Below, piece by piece: positions 1-5,933 of a stretch of 10,495 bases of DNA. Both the position numbers and the translations under genes were made by a program. This DNA comes from an uncultured Victivallales bacterium (GTDB taxonomy: Bacteria > Verrucomicrobiota > Lentisphaeria > Oligosphaerales > JAFGRS01). Within the stretch, counting starts at the first letter, position 1. Every line of letters starts with the position of its first letter. A model generated the notes under the pieces. The model worked only from the letters and a program-made list of their open reading frames with translations. It did not search any database and had not been told where the DNA came from. The DNA is taken from positions 1-10,495 of the forward strand of contig CAILKC010000486.1 in NCBI GenBank assembly GCA_903834675.1, in the 5' to 3' direction.

Positions 1-4
1 CGAC

Positions 5-31
5 GGGGGGACTCGGACACTGCGTCCCCCC
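5..31. terminator. Terminator-like GC hairpin at the left edge
   Basis: An 8-bp perfect inverted repeat, GGGGGGAC (5-12) and GTCCCCCC (24-31), encloses an 11-base loop. It would form a very stable stem. There is no clear T-run on either side (the plus-strand continuation is TCGTCTCTCG), so an intrinsic terminator for a gene left of the window is only one option; a repeat palindrome is another. Confidence 0.25.
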
Positions 32-134
32 TCGTCTCTCGACCCACCACGGCGGGAAGGCCCTCGACCCTCTGCGGTTCTCAGACAAGCGAACCCCTAC
101 GGAACTCACATGCGCCCACAAGTGACGCGGCCTC

Positions 135-163
135 TTGTCCGCCCTGCCCTGCCGCGGTACATT
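135..163 (+). promoter_or_regulatory. Candidate sigma-70-type promoter of tRNA-Leu
   Basis: TTGTCC at 135-140 (4 of 6 to TTGACA) is followed after exactly 17 bases by TACATT at 158-163 (4 of 6 to TATAAT). A start about 7 bases further, near 170, would leave a leader of under 20 bases before the tRNA at 188. Spacing and position are right for a tRNA promoter; the hexamers are only moderately good, so this is an inference. Confidence 0.35.
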
Positions 164-187
164 TGAGCCTCAGGCCTGTCCACCTCT

Positions 188-269
<82 letters not shown>

Positions 270-497
270 ACTAGCTACTAAACATGCAGTTAAGATCATA
301 ACGATGATCCCAAACTGTCCCTAACGATTCCCTTGTTTTCGTACTGGTCAAGCTGAAAAAAGCCACCATCAGCCACAAGCCGCGATCGCACTCCATCGGC
401 CAGTCCACGCAGCCAGGAATCACGCCGTCACCCATCATCTCTGCTGTGTACCACAGAAAAACACCGACCCGGCGACGCTTCGGAATCCTCGCCGCTA
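270..497. other. Gap after the tRNA, no supported gene
   Basis: This stretch is clearly more AT-rich than the rest of the window, especially 270-360. A GTG-started minus-strand frame (504 to 271, 77 codons) runs through it, but I see no recognisable domain, no ribosome binding site and no relation to the neighbours, so I do not call it a gene. No terminator hairpin with a T-run follows the tRNA. The base composition and the position at the 3' end of a tRNA would fit the edge of acquired DNA, though I see no repeat of the tRNA 3' end elsewhere in the window. Confidence 0.3.
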
Positions 498-1238
498 TCA
501 CCACCTGGTCTTCATCAGATCTGTGGGCTGGTCAGCGATCGTGAGACCCGAGGTCTCCGGCAAGATGCGTTGGCGGACGCACTCATCCTTGGCCGCGACC
601 ATCTGGCCTCTCGCCTGAGTGGCCGGCCCCCGCAGGAACTCACGGCAACCCACTCGTCGACGGCGCTGCGGCATACCTTGGTAGGGCCGACGGAGTGACC
701 GGTCCAGCACAGGCGCAACAGACATCCCTGGCTGCTCAGAACTCATTGCTCCGACGCTCTGCTTCACGAGCTTCCCCGCACGGAACAGGCAGAGCGCGGG
801 AATGCTCGTGATACCATACTTCTGGGCGAGGTCCTGATGGGTGTCCACATTGACCTTGACGACGCCCACAGCGTCCCGGTGGGCTTCTGCAAACGCGGCC
901 ACGGTCGGCGCAAGTTGCCGACAAGGTCCGCACCAATCGGCGTAGAAGTCAACCAGTACGGGCCTGCCGTTCTCCGCCCCGACCAGGGCCGCGAACTCCG
1001 CAGCGTCCTTGGGATGGAGAATGGCAGTGCTCTCCGCGGTCCCCGCATCGGCGGCGGCACCCGCTCGGGAGATGACGCTGAGTGCAACCAACAGGCCGAA
1101 GATGAGACCGAACACAGCCCCACGCCGCGGCGTGGCGGTCAGCGGACAGCCACCGTCTGGACAGCCGACCAACTTCGCCCAGCCGAAACCGGCCAGGCCA
1201 CCCAGGAGAACAATACCGACAAAAAGTAGAATTCTCAC
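498..1238 (-). CDS. Membrane-anchored thioredoxin with altered C-terminus
   Basis: A thiol-disulfide oxidoreductase of the thioredoxin fold, 246 aa. The GTG start at 1238 is chosen because GGAGGTGAG (GGAGG at 1245-1249) lies six bases upstream. Residues 4-22 and 41-58 are hydrophobic helices separated by a short loop with two cysteines (GCPDGGCPLT) and an Arg pair, an arrangement I associate with small DUF6132-type membrane proteins. The arginines suggest that this loop is cytoplasmic and the catalytic domain therefore outside the membrane. The thioredoxin domain starts near residue 75, with VDFYADWCGPC (active site 102-106) and the cis-proline of SIP at 147. After about residue 167 (KQSVGAMSSE) the family's last helix is missing and an Arg-rich, unrecognised tail of about 78 residues follows, encoded by roughly 498-737. 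A rearrangement probably replaced the 3' end, so activity is uncertain. It lies downstream of the sulfur operon on the same strand, separated from it by the methyltransferase remnant, and could supply reductant for persulfides. Confidence 0.8.
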   Translation of the reverse strand: MRILLFVGIVLLGGLAGFGWAKLVGCPDGGCPLTATPRRGAVFGLIFGLLVALSVISRAGAAADAGTAESTAILHPKDAAEFAALVGAENGRPVLVDFYADWCGPCRQLAPTVAAFAEAHRDAVGVVKVNVDTHQDLAQKYGITSIPALCLFRAGKLVKQSVGAMSSEQPGMSVAPVLDRSLRRPYQGMPQRRRRVGCREFLRGPATQARGQMVAAKDECVRQRILPETSGLTIADQPTDLMKTRW

Positions 1239-1479
1239 TTCTCACCTCCATTTGGGGCGTTCGAACTGGCTGAGTCACACGGCCTGACGGACGGCGGCCA
1301 GCAGGGCGGCGCTCGTTTGGACCCCGACGGCAGAATCGTCGAAACTTAACGGCATTGGGGTACTGCGCACGGCTGGAAGCGGCGCTATCCCCAGTACCAG
1401 CCGTCTGCAAGACCTTGCGCGCCAGGTACCCGCCGGTAGAGTAGGCCCGGCATCCGGGAGGTCGGCGAAAGGGCTGCGC

Positions 1480-3275
1480 ATGAACCGTCCGTCACTCACC
1501 GATTTCGTGTCCTGGGCGCAGGCCCACATCACCGGTGATGAGAAGGGGCAGGCGCATATTTTCCTCGACCGGCTGTTCCAGGCCTTTGGCCAGCCCGGCT
1601 GCCTGGACGTGGGTGGCACCCCCGAGTTCCGCATCCGCCAGGCCGCTGAGGATGGCGGCGGCATGGCCTTCGCCGACTACGTCTGGAAGCCGGTGGTGCT
1701 GATCGAGATGAAGCGGCGCGGCGCGGACCTGCAGAAGCACTACCGCCAGGCCTAGCGTCCAAGGTGCAGCCCGAGATTTTCGGCACCCTCTTCCAGCACT
1801 CCATGGACGGCGGCGAGCGGCATGCCCTCGGAGCGCATTTCACCCCATCGTCAAGGATGGCACCATCCTCGACGCGGTGGAGAACCAGCCCTGGTCGGGC
1901 GAGGCCAACGTCCACCTCTCCGTCGTCAACTGGGTCAAAACCCAGGACCCGGCCCTGCTGCCCGCTACACGTCGGCTCTGGTTCAAGACCGAGGCGGCGC
2001 TCGCCGCCCCCCGCCGTAAGCCCGGCACCGGCGCCGCCGCCAAGGAGTGCCACCTCGATGTGCGCGAGTGTGCCCACATCAACTCGGCGCTGTCGGATGG
2101 CTTTCGGATGTGAGCGGGGCCCAACACCTCCGCTACGGGCAAGATGAGCTTCTTGTCTGCCAGGGAGTAACACCCGGCCATGACGGGTTCCTCCTCACGC
2201 CCGCACAAGCTGCAGCCATGCGTACGGCGGATCCACCGTCCGGCGAGGTCGTGCATCCGTACCTCATCGGGCGCGAGTTGCTGAGCGCTGACGGCATCCC
2301 GTCACGTTACGTCATCGACCTTGAAGACCGTGACATGCTGGCGGCACAGGAGTTCAGCGGCGCCTTCAACTGGCTGCGGTAGAAGGTGTTGCCTGATCTT
2401 CATAAACGTGCTGGAGAGGAGCACGAGGGCGAGTCTGCCCACGCCGACCAGATCAACAAGTGGTGGATGCGCTGGCGTTCCCCCAAGGAACTGATCCGCA
2501 AGCTCGGCGGGCTGCCAAGGTAGCTTATCTGCTCCCGCGTGACCAAGCGCCCGATCCTTGCGTTTGTGTCCACCGCGATCCGACCAGGTGACGCGCTCCA
2601 GTGCTTCACCTTCCCTGACTACTACAGCTTTGGCATTCTGCAATCGGGGCTGCACTGGCTGTGGTTCGTCACCAAATGCTCGAAGCTTAAATCCGACTTC
2701 CGTTACAGCGCCGAGTCCGTCTTCGACACCTTTCCCTGGCCGCAGCGGGGGGCGGCGGGCGCCGTTGGCGGACCCGCCGCTTTGGACTGCGGTGGCAAGG
2801 GCGCCAGCGGCGACCGCGACACCGCTTTGGCTGGGCACGGGTTACGGGACCGTGGCACGGCCCCCGGCGTCGCCGGGGGCGCGGCCGCTTTGGACTGCGG
2901 TGGCTTGACACCGCTTTGTGACGGCGCTGCCAGCACCATCCACCGCTGCCGGGCGCTCAGTTCAGAGGCCCCCGCCCACTCCCCCGCCGCCTGCGCCCGA
3001 ATCGAGGCCGTGGCTGCGGCGGGTTGCGAAGTCCGCAGGATCCGGGCCGCGGCGCTGCCGAAGATCAAGGGCGGCCTGCGCGCCCTCTACCGCACCCTCG
3101 AACTGCCCGGCAAGAACCCGCTGAAGGACGCCCATGCGGCCTTGGCCGCCGCGGTGCTGGCGGCCTACGGCTTCGACCCCCAGGTCGACCTCCTGGCCCA
3201 GCTCCTGGCGCTGAACCTGGCGGTCGCTGCCCGGATCGAGGCCGGCGAGCCGGTCACCGCTTCAGGGACACCACA
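1480..3275 (+). pseudogene. Decayed type IIG/MmeI-like restriction-methyltransferase
   Basis: Pieces of one class I SAM-dependent DNA methyltransferase of the MmeI-like type appear in order but in shifting frames. 1480-1755 is the N-terminus, with the nuclease-type segment VLIEMKRRGADLQKHYRQA, ending at TAG 1753. About 1762-1846 carries EIFGTLFQ and ERHALGAHFT in another frame. About 1850-2110 resumes in a third frame with NQPWSGEANVHLSVVNWVK. A shift near 2105 moves to frame 1, which then runs to the end with TAG at 2380 (where GAG is expected) and TAG at 2521 (where TAC is expected). Later blocks include VTKRPILAFVS, FPDYYSFGILQS, FDTFPWPQ and LYRTLELPGKNPLKDAHAAL. From my knowledge of the family, roughly 180 residues are missing at the first junction and over 200 at the second, including the SAM-binding and NPPY catalytic motifs. 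The protein cannot be active. The 3' end stops where the convergent rhodanese gene ends. Confidence 0.88.
2776..2918 (+). repeat. Dispersed-repeat-like block inside the methyltransferase remnant
   Basis: A 21-base direct repeat beginning GCCGCTTTGGACTGCGG occurs at 2776-2796 and again at 2884-2904, 108 bases apart. Shorter matches to its core CCGCTTTG lie at 2822-2829 and 2911-2918. Each long copy can fold through CCGC/GCGG around an eight-base loop. Between them a perfect palindrome has arms GCCCCCGGCG (2860-2869) and CGCCGGGGGC (2871-2880) around a single T. The block sits between the FPWPQ motif (2731-2745) and the downstream conserved region starting near 2998. That interval is normally only a few codons in the family as I remember it, and the reading frame is kept open through it. 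It looks like a REP-like or palindromic dispersed element inserted in frame; exact element ends are not visible. Confidence 0.6.
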
Positions 3276-5333
3276 CTACTCCCCTTTTTCCGCCGGCAGA
3301 TCCGGGCGGGCCGCCCAAGCGCTCCAGGAGGCGTCGAACCAGCGGACGTTCGTGAAGCCGAGGAGATGGGTCAGCAGGAAGTAGGTCTGGCTGGCCTGGT
3401 GTCCGGTGCGGCAGTGTACGATCACCGGCCGGTCCGGGGTGATGCCGAGCTTGGCGTAGGCGTCCTTGAGCCGGTCGGTCGCCTGCCAGAGCTCCTGGCC
3501 GGGAACCAGGTCCAGGCTGAACTCGCGGTTCACCGCGCCGGGGATGTGGCCGGGTCGGGCCTCGTCGCTCTTCTTGCCCGAGTAGTAGTCAGCGGGCCGG
3601 ACGTCGAGGATCATGGTCTTCCCGTCGCCGAGAGTCTGCTTCACGCCATCGACGTCGACGGTGAAGGTATCGGCGCCCTGGATCGGAACGTACTCGACGG
3701 TTTGGGGCCGCGGGAGGTCGCTCGCGAGCGGGCGCTTCTCGGCGGTCCACTTCTTGATCCCGCCGTGCAGGATTGCGTAGCTCTGGTGGCCGACGCGGGC
3801 GAGCGCCATCGAGATGAGCGTCACATCCCGCAGATTGTCACTGTAGAGGACCACCGTGTCGCCGTTGCCGATGCCGAGCCGGCCAAGCTGCAGAGCGATC
3901 TCGGGCGCGGAGACGACCATCGCGGGGATCCCGCCGATGGTCGCGCGGAGGTTCTCAAGGTTGAGGTAGAGCGCCCCAGGGAGGTGAGCGGTGGTGTAAT
4001 CCGTGCTCTTCGGGCGCACGTCCAGCAGCTTGATTCCGGGTTTTCCGAGCATCTCGGCGAGTCCGTCTGTATCCACGAGGTGCTGCGCCAGTCCCGGCTC
4101 GAGCAGCGCTGGCGGCGGGGGGGCGGAGGCGGCGTCGCTGCGCTTCGGGGGCAGGCTGGCGGCCGGGGTTCCAGCCAGGAAGTAGGCACGCCGTTTCTGG
4201 AAGGCCTCGGACAGCGGCTTGGCCGCCGGGCCCTCGACCGGGGTCTGGGACAGTGATGGCGGGGCCAGGCAGTCACGCCAGAACCCGAGCAGGCCGTCGG
4301 TGAGGATCCGTACGTTCGTCCAGCCCTGCCGCCGGAGTTCCATCCAGGCCTGCGCCGCGTGCGCGGTGCCGTTCGAGTAGAGCACGACCGGTCCCGTCCT
4401 GGGGAGTTGGGCCGGCGCCTGCGCGGCCAAGGCTTCGAGCGGCAGGTTGATGGCGCCGGGGAGATGATACTGCTGGTAGGCCTCGGCCGGTCGGAGGTCC
4501 ACCAGCACCAGTCCCGGGGTTCCGGCCAGGATCAGCTCCGCGAGTTCCGGCGGCTCGAGATGATCCTGTCCATCGGCGACCGCCATGAGCTCGTCCGCGG
4601 CAGCACCCGGCGCCAACGCTGGCGCCGCGGCGGCAGCGGTCGTGGTGTTGCCCGGCGGCGTGGGGAGAGCCAGGGCCAGGGCTCCGCACGCGATCAACCC
4701 CAACGCCGCCAGCCGGTTCCGCCGCCGGGTTGCCAGCGCTGGCTTCTCCTGGTGGCCAAAGCGCTGCTCGATCCAGGTGCTCACGGTAAACGCGAACACC
4801 GCCCCGACGCAGAACAGAAACACGACCAGCTTCGCCGATAGGTGGAGACTCTCGGGAAGGTACAGATTCGGGACATGCATCCCCTCGTAAAGCGGCTTGA
4901 CCAGCGGGAAGACCTCGTTGAACAGGACGCTGCCCAGCACGGCGCCGACCAGGAAGACCAAGGCGTCTAACTTGGCGCTCATCAGGCCGACAAAGGCCGT
5001 CCCCGGACACCAGCCCCCCATGACAAAACCGACGCCGAAGATGAGGCCGCCCACGATCTGGGCGCCCCAGTAGGTGTCCAGCACCAGGACCCCGTCCGGC
5101 GCGAGCCAGCCGAACGCCATCAGGTAGCGCGTACCGAGCAGGGCAACGACCACGGCCGTGAACATGACTTTGAGCACGGCCATGTCCTGGAAGTAGAAGA
5201 TGCCGGTCAGCTTCCGGCTGCTGCCGAAACCGGCCTGCTCCAGGAAGAAGCCGAAGAGCACGCCGACCAACCCGGCCATGGCGAAGCCGACGCCGGAGTT
5301 CAGGAGGTCCAGGGAGTAGAGGGTTCCGTTCAT
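3276..5333 (-). CDS. YeeE/YedE half-transporter fused to three rhodanese domains
   Basis: A 685-aa membrane protein. The N-terminal half (about 12-190) is a YeeE/YedE (DUF395) unit with several membrane helices, the QAGFGSSRKLTG motif and GGWCPGTAFVG with Cys109; family members such as TsuA import thiosulfate. A further hydrophobic segment (about 206-224), preceded by an Arg cluster (ATRRRNR), leads to a Pro/Ala linker and three rhodanese folds. Domain 1 (about 258-358) has Ser320 in LYSNGTA where the persulfide cysteine belongs. Domain 2 (about 420-535) has Ser498 in LYSDNLRD. Domain 3 (about 550-680) has a normal loop, CRTGHQAS, with Cys641. Domains 2 and 3 resemble the inactive/active pair of tandem sulfurtransferases. 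The Arg cluster before the last helix suggests the rhodanese part is extracytoplasmic. The ATG at 5333 is preferred over GTG 5339 because AGGAGG (5342-5347) is eight bases from the ATG but only two from the GTG. It likely passes sulfur to the channel formed with the preceding gene's product. Confidence 0.93.
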   Translation of the reverse strand: MNGTLYSLDLLNSGVGFAMAGLVGVLFGFFLEQAGFGSSRKLTGIFYFQDMAVLKVMFTAVVVALLGTRYLMAFGWLAPDGVLVLDTYWGAQIVGGLIFGVGFVMGGWCPGTAFVGLMSAKLDALVFLVGAVLGSVLFNEVFPLVKPLYEGMHVPNLYLPESLHLSAKLVVFLFCVGAVFAFTVSTWIEQRFGHQEKPALATRRRNRLAALGLIACGALALALPTPPGNTTTAAAAAPALAPGAAADELMAVADGQDHLEPPELAELILAGTPGLVLVDLRPAEAYQQYHLPGAINLPLEALAAQAPAQLPRTGPVVLYSNGTAHAAQAWMELRRQGWTNVRILTDGLLGFWRDCLAPPSLSQTPVEGPAAKPLSEAFQKRRAYFLAGTPAASLPPKRSDAASAPPPPALLEPGLAQHLVDTDGLAEMLGKPGIKLLDVRPKSTDYTTAHLPGALYLNLENLRATIGGIPAMVVSAPEIALQLGRLGIGNGDTVVLYSDNLRDVTLISMALARVGHQSYAILHGGIKKWTAEKRPLASDLPRPQTVEYVPIQGADTFTVDVDGVKQTLGDGKTMILDVRPADYYSGKKSDEARPGHIPGAVNREFSLDLVPGQELWQATDRLKDAYAKLGITPDRPVIVHCRTGHQASQTYFLLTHLLGFTNVRWFDASWSAWAARPDLPAEKGE

Positions 5334-5887
5334 CGCCACTGCCTCCTCACGAAGTAGGCAGCCCCGTAGGCGCCGATGAAGAGACAGACGAGGAAGGCGA
5401 CGCTGCCGGTGAACAGCATGGCGGTGCCGGTCAGGGCCTCACCCGAGGTGCAGCCGCGGGCCAGCCGGCTGGAGAAGCCCACCAGGATACCCCCGAGCAG
5501 GGCGAACCCGAGTCGCCCCCGCACCGATGCACGGGGCCCGCGCTCGACGCCCGGGGCGACCCGCCGGGAGGCCACGGCCGAGATCAGCCCGCCGACGAGG
5601 GTGCCCAGGGCCATGAAGACGAGGTAGTACTTGAGCACGTGCGGGTGGCCCGGCCCGAACCAGTCGCCGAAATAGGCCGAGCGGTCGACGTGGAGAGGGC
5701 AGACGAAGCGCTCGAGCCAGGCGCCCGTGCGGGCGAGACCCGACGAAGCGCCCAGGCCGGCACCGAGGATCCAGAAGGAGAGGAGTAGCGTCAGGCCCAA
5801 GCCGAATCCGGCCAGGTACGGCGACCAGTACGGGAGGCCCTGCCGGTTGTCAGGACAGCGCGGGCGGTGGTCCGCATGATTTCCCAT
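5330..5887 (-). CDS. YeeE/YedE-family half-transporter
   Basis: A 185-aa polytopic membrane protein of the YeeE/YedE (DUF395) family, which moves thiosulfate or related sulfur species inward. The start ATG 5887 follows GGAGGTGA (5890-5897) at normal spacing; an open frame continues upstream but is Pro/Arg-rich, has no such site and would run into the preceding gene. Hydrophobic helices lie at about 22-46, 86-106, 126-140 and 154-179. The conserved motif RLARGCTSGEALTG (142-154) holds Cys146, the kind of cysteine that relays sulfur in this family. Cys63 lies in the loop FVCPLHVDRSAYFGDWF. The protein is only half a typical full-length transporter; the second half, with the complementary GGWCPGT motif, is the N-terminal domain of the next gene, overlapped by ATGA. 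Paired small YeeE proteins beside a persulfide dioxygenase are also known from bigR-blh operons. The 46-base gap to the upstream MBL gene supports one transcript. Confidence 0.92.
   Translation of the reverse strand: MGNHADHRPRCPDNRQGLPYWSPYLAGFGLGLTLLLSFWILGAGLGASSGLARTGAWLERFVCPLHVDRSAYFGDWFGPGHPHVLKYYLVFMALGTLVGGLISAVASRRVAPGVERGPRASVRGRLGFALLGGILVGFSSRLARGCTSGEALTGTAMLFTGSVAFLVCLFIGAYGAAYFVRRQWR
5342..5347 (-). promoter_or_regulatory. Ribosome binding site that sets the YeeE-rhodanese start
   Basis: AGGAGG on minus lies inside the 3' end of the upstream YeeE gene, eight bases before ATG 5333. The upstream stop TGA (5332-5330) overlaps this ATG as ATGA, a classic translational-coupling junction, so the two transporter halves are probably made together. 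The in-frame GTG at 5339 is too close to the site to be the main start. Confidence 0.75.
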
Positions 5888-5933
5888 GTTCACCTCCGGA
5901 GGCAGCGTGGGTTCGGGTTCGCGGGGTCGGAGG

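Noticed and set aside
1480..1755. The N-terminal fragment as a standalone 91-aa gene
   Set aside because: It matches only the start of a large restriction-methyltransferase and its continuation follows downstream in other frames, so it is part of the pseudogene.
2860..2880. Perfect GC palindrome as an intrinsic terminator
   Set aside because: No T-run follows on either strand and it sits within a repeat block inside a former gene.
3024..4256. Long plus-strand open frame of 410 codons
   Set aside because: It is antisense to the YeeE-rhodanese gene over most of its length, has no recognisable motif, and arises from GC-rich codon use on the true strand.
4273..5010. Second minus-strand frame of 245 codons inside the YeeE-rhodanese gene
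   Set aside because: It is a shifted reading of the same DNA; the real frame shows YeeE and rhodanese motifs and the shifted product is low-complexity.
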